Below are positions 32,697-41,208 of a stretch of DNA of 64,000 nucleotides, piece by piece. This DNA is from Kutzneria sp. 744 (GTDB lineage Bacteria > Actinomycetota > Actinomycetes > Mycobacteriales > Pseudonocardiaceae). The DNA is taken from assembly GCF_000568255.1 (NCBI RefSeq), contig NZ_KK037166.1, forward strand, positions 3,043,243-3,107,242, given 5' to 3'. The number at the start of each line of letters is the position of its first letter. The first letter of the stretch is position 1. Under the pieces are notes generated by a model. That model saw only the letters and a list, made by a program, of their open reading frames with translations, did not search any database and had not been told where the DNA came from. The position numbers were made by a program, and so were the translations under genes.

Positions 32697-33629
32697 GTGT
32701 CCGACGAGAACACGGGCCGGGGCGAGTTCGCCAGACGGAGCCTGATCGCGGGCGGCATCGCCGCGGCCGCGACGGCCGCCGTCGCGGCGCCCGCGGTGGC
32801 CGATCCGGCGACCACGAGCCAGTCGGAGGAGAAGCTGCTGGGCTACAGCCTTCCGTTGAGCGCCAATGGGACGGCGAACGTCGTGCCCGCGCCGCCGTGG
32901 CACTACGCCGGCGACGTGGTCGGCGTCGAGTTCTGGACCACGCCCGCCGCCGCGGCGGCCACGCTCCCGTCCGGACTGACACCGGACCCGACCACCTCCG
33001 GCCACGCCTACGCGCTGTTCGTCGACTGGCAGTGGGCCGGTTCCCACCAGGAGTACCTGGATCCGGTGCGCAGCCAGTACTCCGAGTTCCTGATCCTCAT
33101 GGACGCCCAGTTCCAGGGCAGGGCGGTGGCCTGGTGCCCGTACATCTGGGTCGACAACGACGCCGCGCTGGCCCGGGGCTGGTTCCAGGGCTTCCCCAAG
33201 AAGCTGGGCGCCATCCGGCAGACGCGGGCGTTCTCCGTGCCGGGACAGGCATCCCCGGTCGTCGGCCCGGGCGGCCAGTTCGGCGCCAGCCTGTCGGCCG
33301 CCGGACGCCGGCTGGCCGAAGCGCAGATCACCCTCCAGGCCCCGTCGGCCACGCTGCCGGCGCTGGGCCGGCCGATCGTGAACCTGCGGCACTTCCCGCG
33401 CCTGATCGCCGGCCAGTACGACAACCCGTCCGTGCACGAGCTGACGCAGTCCGTTTTGGACACTCCGGTCGTCGGCAACAACTGGACCGGCACCAGCACC
33501 CTGAACTTCTTCACCGCGCCCGGCGAGGAACTGGCCGACCTCCAGCCCGTGCGGACCGGGTCCGGCTTCCGCGGCTCGCTGTCGTACACCGTGACCACGC
33601 TGAAGATGCTCTCCGGCCCGGACGCCTAG
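32697..33629 (+). CDS. Tat-exported acetoacetate-decarboxylase-family protein
   Basis: 310 aa from GTG 32697 with AAGGAG upstream. A twin-arginine signal ([18 protein letters not shown]) covers residues 11-38. The mature part resembles acetoacetate decarboxylases (PF06314), with [13 protein letters not shown] holding the lysine pair expected around the Schiff-base site. Export of such an enzyme is unusual, so it may be a secreted aldolase/dehydratase-like relative rather than a true decarboxylase. It is followed by a padR gene on the same strand. Confidence 0.75.
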   Translation: MSDENTGRGEFARRSLIAGGIAAAATAAVAAPAVADPATTSQSEEKLLGYSLPLSANGTANVVPAPPWHYAGDVVGVEFWTTPAAAAATLPSGLTPDPTTSGHAYALFVDWQWAGSHQEYLDPVRSQYSEFLILMDAQFQGRAVAWCPYIWVDNDAALARGWFQGFPKKLGAIRQTRAFSVPGQASPVVGPGGQFGASLSAAGRRLAEAQITLQAPSATLPALGRPIVNLRHFPRLIAGQYDNPSVHELTQSVLDTPVVGNNWTGTSTLNFFTAPGEELADLQPVRTGSGFRGSLSYTVTTLKMLSGPDA

Positions 33630-33650
33630 GGCGTGCCATAAACTGCGGTG

Positions 33651-34181
33651 ATGAGCCTGCGGTTTGCCCTGATCGGTCTCCTGCGCGAACGGCCGGCCAG
33701 CGGCTACGACCTGATGCAGGTCTTCGAGAAGTCCCTGCACCAGGTGTGGCCGGCCACCAAGAGCCAGGTCTACGCCGAGCTGGCCAAACTGGCCGACGCC
33801 GGGCTGATCGAGGTCACCGACGAGGGCCCGCGCGGGCGGCGGGAGTACGCCCCGACCGAGGCCGGCCTGGCCCAGCTGCGGCACTGGCTGGTGGAGATCA
33901 CGCCCGAGGAGAACCAGCGCAGCGAGACGCTGCTGCGGGTGTTCCTGCTCGGGGCGGTGGATCGACCGCAGGCCAAGGAGTTCCTGCTGGCCGTCCGGGA
34001 GCGCACGCTGGCCGACCTGGCCCGGCTGGACGCGCTGACGGCCAGCATCGACTGGGACCGGCACCGGGACGACGACGATGACCTGGTGCGCTACGGCCTC
34101 ATGGCGCTGGAGTGGGGCCGCCGCATGATGGAGATGACCCGCGACTGGTCCGAGTGGGCCGCCGCCCGCATCCCCGACTGA
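33651..34181 (+). CDS. PadR-family transcriptional regulator
   Basis: 176 aa from ATG 33651 (MSLRFALIGLLRERPASGYDL). It has a PadR winged helix (LHQVWPATKSQVYAELAKL, then GPRGRREYAPTEAG) and a C-terminal Vir-type helical dimer domain. An ACATAAAC-like -10 region lies just upstream. It may regulate the neighbouring decarboxylase-like gene. PadR proteins often sense phenolics, but no such link is shown here. Confidence 0.85.
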   Translation: MSLRFALIGLLRERPASGYDLMQVFEKSLHQVWPATKSQVYAELAKLADAGLIEVTDEGPRGRREYAPTEAGLAQLRHWLVEITPEENQRSETLLRVFLLGAVDRPQAKEFLLAVRERTLADLARLDALTASIDWDRHRDDDDDLVRYGLMALEWGRRMMEMTRDWSEWAAARIPD

Positions 34182-34210
34182 ACCCTCCACGACTCGCCGA
34201 GGCCTTTTCA

Positions 34211-34257
34211 CCCCCGCGAGTCACGCTCTCCGGCACACCGAAACACGGTTTCCGGCA
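34211..34257. repeat. 47-bp repeat P3, copy 2
   Basis: Nearly identical to 32495-32541 over GAGTCACGCTCTCCGG and CACACCGAAACACGGTTTC. Immediately abuts palindrome P2 (34259-34305) in the gap between convergent genes. Confidence 0.7.
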
Positions 34258-34258
34258 C

Positions 34259-34305
34259 ACATGCGCTTCCCATTTGCGCTCAGGTGGCAAATGGGAAGCG
34301 CATGT
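34259..34305. repeat. Palindromic repeat P2, copy 2 (bidirectional terminator candidate)
   Basis: 18-nt perfect arms (34259-34276, 34288-34305) and an 11-nt loop. Compared with 20727-20773 one stem pair is changed on both sides (CACTTG/CAAGTG to CATTTG/CAAATG) while the loop is largely different. It lies between convergent padR and alpha-galactosidase genes. Confidence 0.8.
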
Positions 34306-34315
34306 GGCACGTCGG

Positions 34316-36571
34316 CTAGTTGGTGCTGAAGCCGCTGAAGTCGACCTCGGCGGTGGTGCGGGGCGCGTGCGAGATGGCGTACACGCCGACGTCCTGGGTC
34401 GCGGCGGCCGACGGCACGGCGCCGGTGCCCACGAGGTTCCAGGTGACGCCGTCGGTCGAATAGTAGCCGCTGAACGTGTTGCCGCTGCGGGCCAGCTTCA
34501 GCCACGCCGGGTACACCGCGGCCGCCACGGAGGCCTGCTGGTCGAGCAGCCCGTCGCCGTCGCTGTCCCAGTCGAGCAGGAACCCGTTGCCGGGCGTCTC
34601 GGCCAGGATCACGTGGCCCGCGCCGGCGTTGGCGTTGCTGATGTCGTTGCGCACCATGATGCCGGCCTTGGCCCAGACGTTGCTGTTGGCCTGGGAGTCG
34701 ATCCGCACGACGGTGGTGGAGCCGTCGTGTTCCTTGCCCGGCAGGTACATCGCGCCGTACTCGTTGGTGCTGCCCCACAGGTCCGCGCCCTGGGCCTGGA
34801 TGCCGAGCCGGTCACCGAGCTGGCTGAACTGCGCGGTCGTGGAGGCGAACGTCTTGTACGGCCCGGTGACCGGGTGGCTGACGGTCGTCGAGTCCGCCGC
34901 CGCGAGCTTGCCCGAACCGCCGATGAGGTAACGGAAGTCGGCGCTGGCGTTGACCGAAGCCGTGGTGAACAGGGCGTCCGACGCGGCGATCGTCACCGTG
35001 AACGGGATCCGGATCTTCTCCCCCGGCCACACCACCGACCGCGACGGCACTGACGCCGGCGTCACCGTGGCGCCGGAAGATGCCGTCAGGGCAAGGGAAA
35101 CACCCCGGACCGGGGTCGAGCCGTTGTCCACGAACTCCAGCACGCCGGTCCGCTTCAGGGGATCGGCCCCGACCGCGTCCCACGTCAGCGAGACCGAGGT
35201 GTTGGGCTTGGCCAGCAGATCCGCGTGGTGCAGCGCACGAACCCGGTACAGGGCAACGCCATGCGCCGGCATGTCGGTGGAGATGGTCCCCGTCGACTCC
35301 GACTTCGCGCCGGTCCACAGGTCCTGGAGCGAGTAGTCGACGGCACGGGCAAGCCCCAGCGCGGCCGCGGTCGTGGAGACGGCGCGCGGGGCGCCGGCGG
35401 TGTTGAACAGGCCGACGATCACGTCGCCGTTGGTCTCCTTCTTGGCGAACACCTGCGTGTCCGCGTCGCCGGAGATCCGCTTGGCGTCGATCCCGTCCTG
35501 GTCCACTGCCAGCACGTCGGCGTTGCGCAGCAACGAAAGGTCGCCGGCGTCGAGGTGCGTCAGGTCGGTGCCGAGGATCAGCGGCGACGCGGCCAGCGAC
35601 CACAGGCTCGCCTGCGTCCTGCGCTCGTCCGGGGTCAGGCCGTCGTTGTCGCCGTTGCCGATCTCCAACGAGTCGTAGTCGTTGAAGCCCTTGGGACCGC
35701 CGTTGCCGGCCCACGCCGCGACCTGGTCGAAGCGCGAGGCGACCGACGCCCACGACGTCAGCGGAAAGCTGGAATCGTTGGCGCCGCAGTAACATTCCAC
35801 GTCGCCGCCGGTGCGCCAGCCGTCGGCCAGGTCCTGCCACGCCTTGGCGTTGTTGATGTCCAGGCTGTTGGACAGCTCCAGGTGGATCTTGCGACCGGTG
35901 TTGACCAGCGCCGTGGACCAGGCCTGCACGTCCTGGATGTCCTGCGTGCCAACGCCGTCCAGCTTGAGGTAGTCGACGCCCCACGACGCGAACTGCTTGG
36001 CCCAGCCGTCGATGAAGGCCTGGGCTCCGGGCTTGGTGTAGTCGATGCCGACCATGCCGCCGCAGTTGTAGTTGGCCTCGTTGTAGGAGGTCGCGATGTC
36101 ACGGGCGTGGTAGGGCGTGCCCTCGATGGCGCTGTTCTGCTCCACGGCCTGCTTGGAGATGCCGGGTGTCATGTACAGGCCGAATTTCAGGCCCAGCGAG
36201 TGCACGTAGTCGGCGGTGACCTGGATGCCGCTCTTCGATCCCTGCGCTGGAAACTTGGTCGAGTCGATCACCCAGCGGCCGTTCTGGTCCACGTTCGGCC
36301 CCTGCGCACCGGGGCACTGGTACCAGAAGTCGTCGATGTTGACGTACTGGTAGCCGAGTTTGGTCAGGCCACTGTCCTTCATGGCCTTGGCCTGCGCCTC
36401 GATGATGGCGGCGGTCGGGTTCTTGCGGATGAAGCTCCAGCTGCTCCAGCCCAGCAGCGGCTTGGCCGTCGGCGTGTTGTCGGCGGCGGCCGTGGCCGGC
36501 GAACCGACGGCGGCCACGCCGCCGATCGCCAGCAGAACGGCTAATGCCGTGGTCAGGGCGCGTTTCCTCAT
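34316..36571 (-). CDS. Secreted GH27 alpha-galactosidase with C-terminal accessory domains
   Basis: 751 aa from ATG 36571 with GGAAGG upstream. Signal peptide residues 1-32 (RKRALTTALAVLLAIGG, cleavage after ATAAA). The GH27 barrel begins KPLLGWSSWSF. The nucleophile Asp lies in YLKLDGVG and the acid/base in the GWRTGGDVECYCG region; a C-terminal greek-key domain follows, then an NPCBM/NEW3-like linker and a DUF1349/laminin-G-like domain (NVWAKAGIMVRND, LLDWDSDGDGLLDQ). It releases galactose from plant galactosides outside the cell. A TTGACA -35-like box at 36675-36680 may drive it. Confidence 0.85.
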   Translation of the reverse strand: MRKRALTTALAVLLAIGGVAAVGSPATAAADNTPTAKPLLGWSSWSFIRKNPTAAIIEAQAKAMKDSGLTKLGYQYVNIDDFWYQCPGAQGPNVDQNGRWVIDSTKFPAQGSKSGIQVTADYVHSLGLKFGLYMTPGISKQAVEQNSAIEGTPYHARDIATSYNEANYNCGGMVGIDYTKPGAQAFIDGWAKQFASWGVDYLKLDGVGTQDIQDVQAWSTALVNTGRKIHLELSNSLDINNAKAWQDLADGWRTGGDVECYCGANDSSFPLTSWASVASRFDQVAAWAGNGGPKGFNDYDSLEIGNGDNDGLTPDERRTQASLWSLAASPLILGTDLTHLDAGDLSLLRNADVLAVDQDGIDAKRISGDADTQVFAKKETNGDVIVGLFNTAGAPRAVSTTAAALGLARAVDYSLQDLWTGAKSESTGTISTDMPAHGVALYRVRALHHADLLAKPNTSVSLTWDAVGADPLKRTGVLEFVDNGSTPVRGVSLALTASSGATVTPASVPSRSVVWPGEKIRIPFTVTIAASDALFTTASVNASADFRYLIGGSGKLAAADSTTVSHPVTGPYKTFASTTAQFSQLGDRLGIQAQGADLWGSTNEYGAMYLPGKEHDGSTTVVRIDSQANSNVWAKAGIMVRNDISNANAGAGHVILAETPGNGFLLDWDSDGDGLLDQQASVAAAVYPAWLKLARSGNTFSGYYSTDGVTWNLVGTGAVPSAAATQDVGVYAISHAPRTTAEVDFSGFSTN

Positions 36572-36740
36572 GCGTCGGCGTTCCTTCCACCCCGGTGTGA
36601 AAGCGGCACGACTCCACTCATGAACGAACGGAATCGAACACGACTCGCCAGAGCTCACCAAACGCGCTGACGGGTGTCAAGAGCGGGTGAGGATGTGGGC
36701 AGCGGCGGGCGCACACCGGGACGCCCGCCGACGCCGCAGG

Positions 36741-37364
36741 TCAGGCGGTGCGTCGCCGGACCAGATGCACACCCATACGCAGCACCGGCAACAGCAGCCA
36801 GCACAGCGGCGCCAGCGTCGTCACGAACGCGACCGGGATCGACACCACGAACATCAGCACCACCGCGCTCATGAACTCGGTGGTGTTGGCGATCACCTCG
36901 TCCGGGGTGTTTGGCCGCAGCAGCCCGCCCCGGCGCAGATCCGAGAAGGCCAACAGCAGGAACAGACCGGCCAGTGCCTGATTCCCGGCGTACACAGTGA
37001 ACTGCACCGGGAACGCGTCGACCTCGCTGGTCAACAGCTTGGTGGTGAACGGCATCAGCACGATCATGAGCAGCCACAACAGGTTCCACCGGATCACCCG
37101 GCCTTCCAGCCCCGCGACGTAGCGGAACAGGCGTTGGTGGATCAGCCAGTGCATGGCCACGGCCGCGAAGCTGATCAGGAACGCGACGTACTCGGTGGAG
37201 TGCCCGCCCAGGAACTGGAGCAGGCCGTCATTGCCGTGCACGCCCCCGGTCGGCGTGGGCAGTTCCAGCGCCAGCAGCGTGATGGCGATGGCGATCACCG
37301 CGTCCGAGAAGTAGATCAGCCGGTCCGGGGTGCCGACCTCGGGGCGCGCAGCAGTCTCGGACAT
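36741..37364 (-). CDS. TMEM175-family potassium channel (DUF1211)
   Basis: 207 aa from ATG 37364 with a GAGAGGAAAG site. About six membrane helices. The family hallmark FSDxxxAIxxTLL is present as FSDAVIAIAITLL, the residues that line the K+ pore in bacterial TMEM175. Its promoter region holds three direct repeats of ACGGTCC. Confidence 0.85.
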   Translation of the reverse strand: MSETAARPEVGTPDRLIYFSDAVIAIAITLLALELPTPTGGVHGNDGLLQFLGGHSTEYVAFLISFAAVAMHWLIHQRLFRYVAGLEGRVIRWNLLWLLMIVLMPFTTKLLTSEVDAFPVQFTVYAGNQALAGLFLLLAFSDLRRGGLLRPNTPDEVIANTTEFMSAVVLMFVVSIPVAFVTTLAPLCWLLLPVLRMGVHLVRRRTA

Positions 37365-37376
37365 TTCTTTCCTCTC

Positions 37377-37444
37377 ACGGTCCTGAAATGGACGGTCCAA
37401 AGCTTGACCATCACGCGGGCGCGCGTCAAGAGAGAGAACGGTCC
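37377..37444. promoter_or_regulatory. Promoter with ACGGTCC direct repeats upstream of TMEM175 gene
   Basis: ACGGTCC occurs at 37377, 37392 and 37438, with a fourth near-copy at 37453. One sits in the palindrome TGGAC-G-GTCCA (37388-37398). On the minus strand a TTGACG -35 lies between them (about 37424-37429). The repeats could be an operator for an unknown regulator. Confidence 0.4.
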
Positions 37445-37456
37445 AATGTCGGACGG

Positions 37457-38242
37457 TCAGCGGGCGGTGCGGATCATCTCACCGAGGCGGTAGACCATGC
37501 GCGAGCCGTCGCCCGGGCACACCGTGGCCCAGTCCTGCCCGTCACGGCCGCGCGCGACCACGCTGTAGTAGCGGCCGGCGGCGTTGTCGAACCAGCTCAT
37601 GCCCGGCAGCCGCCGCACCCGGCCGCGCTCGTCGTACAGGCCGACGCCGATCTGCCCGAGCCGCAACACCGCCGGCTCCAGCATGGTCGCGAGGACCTTC
37701 TGCTGGTCCTTGGACACCGACGCCGCGGTCCGCCGTGTGACGGCCATCTGCGGCATCGCCGGCCGCCCGTCGCCGGAGGCGCCGACCAGGCCGGCCGGCA
37801 GCGAGACCTCCTGCCCGGGCCCGGCTTTCGTCGGCGGCAGCAGGCTCACGATGCTCGCCGCCAACGCCGTGTCCCGGGTCCACTCCAGCCGGACCATCTG
37901 TCCTTCTTGGACCATCAGCACGGCGTCCCGCCCCCGCGCCGCCGCGGCCGCGCGCAGCATCGACGACTGCGCGGCCTGCACGTCGACGGTGGAGATGGTG
38001 TCCAGCTGGATGTGCGGCCGGGCCACCAGGGCCATCGCCGCCGCAATCGGTTGCGCCACCCGCCCCCGCTCGGTCACGCCCCGCTCTTCGAGGTCGGCAT
38101 GGACCGCGGCACGGATACGTGACCGTTCCTCATGGGTCTCCCCATAGCTGGGGATCTGGAACGGGTAGGGCGGCGAGCCCAGCCGCAGCTCTTCCCAGAG
38201 CACGTCGAACGCGGCCAGGGACACAGTGATGATCGGTGACAT
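37457..38242 (-). CDS. EspG-family ESX secretion-associated protein
   Basis: 261 aa from ATG 38242 (GTG 38248 also possible). It matches the EspG fold by pattern: N-terminal ITVSLAAFDVLWEELRLG, central LDTISTVDVQAAQSSMLRAAAAARG, and C-terminal SWFDNAAGRYYSVVARG. EspG proteins chaperone PE/PPE or WXG-like substrates of type VII secretion. No other ESX gene is in the window, which is common for solitary EspG paralogues in Pseudonocardiaceae. Confidence 0.75.
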   Translation of the reverse strand: MSPIITVSLAAFDVLWEELRLGSPPYPFQIPSYGETHEERSRIRAAVHADLEERGVTERGRVAQPIAAAMALVARPHIQLDTISTVDVQAAQSSMLRAAAAARGRDAVLMVQEGQMVRLEWTRDTALAASIVSLLPPTKAGPGQEVSLPAGLVGASGDGRPAMPQMAVTRRTAASVSKDQQKVLATMLEPAVLRLGQIGVGLYDERGRVRRLPGMSWFDNAAGRYYSVVARGRDGQDWATVCPGDGSRMVYRLGEMIRTAR

Positions 38243-38396
38243 CGGCACCGAAGTTACCGCACTTGCCGCGAGCGGACGGGTGGAACGGCGGAGTCACATT
38301 GACTCCACCACCCGAGCCGCAGTATGTTCGGACAGAGAACGAGCGTGCGCATTACGAACACCAACACGGTCGACCGGATCACCGGAGGACGGGCAG

Positions 38397-39194
38397 ATGG
38401 CACGGATCGGGACCCTCGCGGAGGGGGTGGCGGCGGTCGTCCACGACGGCGACACGGTGGCGTTCGAGGGCTTCACGCACCTCATCCCGTTCGCCGCCGG
38501 GCACGAGGTGATCCGGCAGCGGATCCGCGACCTCACGCTGGTCAGAATGACCCCGGACGTGCTCTACGACCAGTTGATCGGCGCCGGCTGCGCCCGCAAG
38601 CTGGTGTTCTCCTGGGGCGGCAACCCCGGCGTCGGCTCGCTGCACCGGTTCCGCGACGCCGTGCAGCACGACTGGCCGGCCCCGCTGGAGCTGGAGGAGC
38701 ACAGCCACGCCGGCATGGCCAACCGCTACGTCGCCGCCGCCTCCGGGCTGCCGTTCGCGGTGCTGCGCGGCTACCGCGGCACCGACCTGCCGGCCCAGAC
38801 CGACAACATCAAGCCGATCACCTGCCCGTTCACCGGCGAGGTGCTGACCGCGGTGGCGGCGCTGCGGCTGGACTCCGCCGTCATCCACGCGCAGCGGGCC
38901 GACCGGCAGGGCAACGTGCAGCTGTGGGGCATCACCGGCGTGCAGAAGGAGGCGGTGCTGGCGGCCAAGCGCTCGCTGGTCACGGTCGAGGAGATCGTGG
39001 ACGAGCTGGCGCCGGTGCCGGGCGCGGTCGTGCTGCCGTCCTGGGCGGTCGGCCACGTCGCGGCTGTGCCGGGCGGCGCGCATCCCTCCTACGCCGCCGG
39101 GTACTCCGTGCGGGACAACGACTTCTACCAGGAATGGGACGCGATCAGCCGGGACCGGGACGAGTTCACGCGCTGGCTGGAGGACCTGAAGTGA
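38397..39194 (+). CDS. pcaI: 3-oxoadipate CoA-transferase subunit A
   Basis: 265 aa from ATG 38397 with a GGAGG site; longer readings upstream are not protein-like. It is a type I CoA-transferase alpha subunit (MARIGTLAEGVAAVVHDGDTV at the start, then SWGGNPGVGSLHRFRDAV). With the B subunit it moves CoA from succinyl-CoA to 3-oxoadipate in protocatechuate degradation. First gene of the pca operon; its stop overlaps the remnant linker sequence at 39191. Confidence 0.85.
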   Translation: MARIGTLAEGVAAVVHDGDTVAFEGFTHLIPFAAGHEVIRQRIRDLTLVRMTPDVLYDQLIGAGCARKLVFSWGGNPGVGSLHRFRDAVQHDWPAPLELEEHSHAGMANRYVAAASGLPFAVLRGYRGTDLPAQTDNIKPITCPFTGEVLTAVAALRLDSAVIHAQRADRQGNVQLWGITGVQKEAVLAAKRSLVTVEEIVDELAPVPGAVVLPSWAVGHVAAVPGGAHPSYAAGYSVRDNDFYQEWDAISRDRDEFTRWLEDLK

Positions 39195-39256
39195 GCGAGC
39201 TTGCGAGCGAGCCATTCAACACAGGGAGTGCTCTCGCTGCCGACGAAGGAGGCGGC
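39191..39256 (+). repeat. Partial copy of the 81-nt linker element between pcaI and pcaJ
   Basis: The first about 40 nt (GTGAGCGAGCTTGCGAGCGA, encoding VSELASEPFNTG) match the full elements, starting as GTGA over the pcaI stop. The 3' half is replaced by unrelated sequence with no stop, so the frame runs straight into pcaJ. A strong AAGGAGG 5 nt before GTG 39257 gives pcaJ its own start. Confidence 0.75.
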
Positions 39257-40006
39257 GTGAACTACACGGCCGACGAGATGATGACCGTGGCCGCGGCGCG
39301 GGCGCTGGGCGACGGCGTGGTGTGCTTCGTGGGCATCGGCCTGCCGAGCACCGCCGCCAACCTGGCCCGCCGCACCCACGCCCCGAACCTGGTGCTGGTG
39401 TACGAGTCGGGCACGCTCGGGGCCAAGCCGGACCGGCTGCCGCTGTCCATCGGCGACGGCATCCTGGCCGAGACCGCCGACGCCGTGATCGGTGTGCCCG
39501 AGGTGTTCAACTACTGGCTCCAGCCCGGCCGCATCGACGTGGGCTTCCTCGGCGCGGCCCAGATCGACAAGTTCGGCAACATCAACACCACCGTCATCGG
39601 CGGCGACTACCGCAACCCCAAGGTGCGGCTGCCCGGCGCGGGCGGCGCGCCGGAGATCGCGGCCTCCTGCCGGGAGGTCATCGTGGTGGTGCGGCAGAAC
39701 CAGCGGGCCTTCGTGGACCGGGTCGACTTCGTCACCTCCTTCGGCTTCGGCCGCGGGCCCGGCGAGCGGGAGGCGCTCGGCCTGCGGGGCGGCGGCCCGC
39801 GGCGGATCATCACCGATCTCGGTGTGCTGCAACCGGATCCGGACAGCTGCGAGTTCGTGCTCACGCATCTGCACCCGGGCGTGGAGCTGGCCGACGTGAA
39901 GGCCGCCACCGGGTGGGACCTCGGCGTCTCCCCCGACCTGAGCCGGTCGGACGCGCCGACCGAGCGGGAACTGTCCGTGCTGCGTGCCCTGAAGGCGGCG
40001 TCATGA
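39257..40006 (+). CDS. pcaJ: 3-oxoadipate CoA-transferase subunit B
   Basis: 249 aa from GTG 39257 (VNYTADEMMTVAAARAL) chosen for its AAGGAGG site; a 22-codon in-frame extension encoded by the linker remnant is possible. The catalytic Glu is in the ESG motif (VYESGTLGAKPDRL). It forms the active CoA-transferase with the upstream subunit. Its stop overlaps the thiolase start (ATGA). Confidence 0.85.
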   Translation: MNYTADEMMTVAAARALGDGVVCFVGIGLPSTAANLARRTHAPNLVLVYESGTLGAKPDRLPLSIGDGILAETADAVIGVPEVFNYWLQPGRIDVGFLGAAQIDKFGNINTTVIGGDYRNPKVRLPGAGGAPEIAASCREVIVVVRQNQRAFVDRVDFVTSFGFGRGPGEREALGLRGGGPRRIITDLGVLQPDPDSCEFVLTHLHPGVELADVKAATGWDLGVSPDLSRSDAPTERELSVLRALKAAS

Positions 40007-41184
40007 CCACCGACGTGTTCATCGCGGACGCCGTCCGCACCCCCATCGGCAAGTACGCCGGCGGCCTGGCCAAGGTGCGCCCGGACGACCTGGCCGCCAG
40101 CACGCTGAAGTCGTTGCTGGCCCGCAGTCCCGAGCTCGACCCGGCCCGCATCGAGGACGTGGTGCTCGGCGACGCCAACGGGGCCGGCGAGGACAACCGG
40201 AACGTGGCCCGCATGGCCACGCTGCTGGCCGGCCTGCCGGTATCGGTGCCCGGCAGCACCGTGAACCGCCTGTGCGGCTCCGGCATGGAGGCCGTGATCG
40301 GCGCTTCCCGCGCGGTCGCGGTCGGCGACGCCTCGATCATCGTGGCCGGCGGCGTGGAGTCGATGACCCGCGCGCCGTGGGTGCTGCCCAAGCCCGACCA
40401 CGCCTTCGACCGGGCCCACGAGACGCTGCACTCCACGACGCTGGGCTGGCGCATGGTCAATCCCGCCCTGCCCGACCAGTGGACCGTCAGCCTGGGCGAG
40501 GCCACCGAGATCCTGGCCGAGAAACACGGCATCGGGCGTGAGGCCCAGGACGTGTTCGCCGCGGCCAGCCACCACAAGGCCGCGGCCGCCTGGGAGAAGG
40601 GCGTGTTCGCGGACGAGATCGTGCAGGTGCCGGGGGCGGAACTGGAGCGGGACGAGAACATCCGTCCCGACACCTCGGTCGAGAAGCTGGCCCGGCTCAG
40701 GCCGGCGTTCCGCCCCGACGGCACCATCACCGGCGGCAACGCCTCCCCGCTCAACGACGGCGCCGCCGCGCTGGTCATCGCCGACCAGGCCGGCATCGAC
40801 TCCTTCGGCGGCCGCCCGCTGGCCCGCATCGCCGCCCGCGCCGCGCACGCCGTCGAGCCCCAGTTCTTCGGCATCGGCCCGGTCGAGGCGGCCAACCGGG
40901 CGCTGGCCAAGGCCGGTGTCGGCTGGTCCGATCTGAGCGTGGTCGAGCTCAACGAGGCCTTCGCCGCCCAGTCCCTGGCCTGCCTGTCGCTGTGGCCCGA
41001 ACTGGATCCGACCATCGTCAACCCGCACGGCGGCGCCATCGCCATCGGGCACCCACTGGGCTGTTCCGGGGCACGCATCCTGGGTTCGCTGGCCTGGGAG
41101 CTGCACCGCCGCGGCGGCGGGTGGGGGCTGGCCGCCATCTGCATCGGCGTCGGTCAGGGCCTGGCCGTCGTACTGGAAGCGTGA
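40003..41184 (+). CDS. pcaF: Beta-ketoadipyl-CoA thiolase
   Basis: 393 aa from ATG 40003. Thiolase motifs: nucleophile Cys in NRLCGSGMEAV (about 88), GGAIAIGHPLGCSGARI, and the second catalytic Cys in CIGVGQGLAVV. It cleaves 3-oxoadipyl-CoA to succinyl-CoA and acetyl-CoA, the last step of the pathway. The position between pcaJ and pcaH fits the Streptomyces-type operon order. Confidence 0.88.
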   Translation: MTTDVFIADAVRTPIGKYAGGLAKVRPDDLAASTLKSLLARSPELDPARIEDVVLGDANGAGEDNRNVARMATLLAGLPVSVPGSTVNRLCGSGMEAVIGASRAVAVGDASIIVAGGVESMTRAPWVLPKPDHAFDRAHETLHSTTLGWRMVNPALPDQWTVSLGEATEILAEKHGIGREAQDVFAAASHHKAAAAWEKGVFADEIVQVPGAELERDENIRPDTSVEKLARLRPAFRPDGTITGGNASPLNDGAAALVIADQAGIDSFGGRPLARIAARAAHAVEPQFFGIGPVEAANRALAKAGVGWSDLSVVELNEAFAAQSLACLSLWPELDPTIVNPHGGAIAIGHPLGCSGARILGSLAWELHRRGGGWGLAAICIGVGQGLAVVLEA

Positions 41185-41208
41185 CCTGGAAGCGTGAAGG
41201 AGAAGCCG

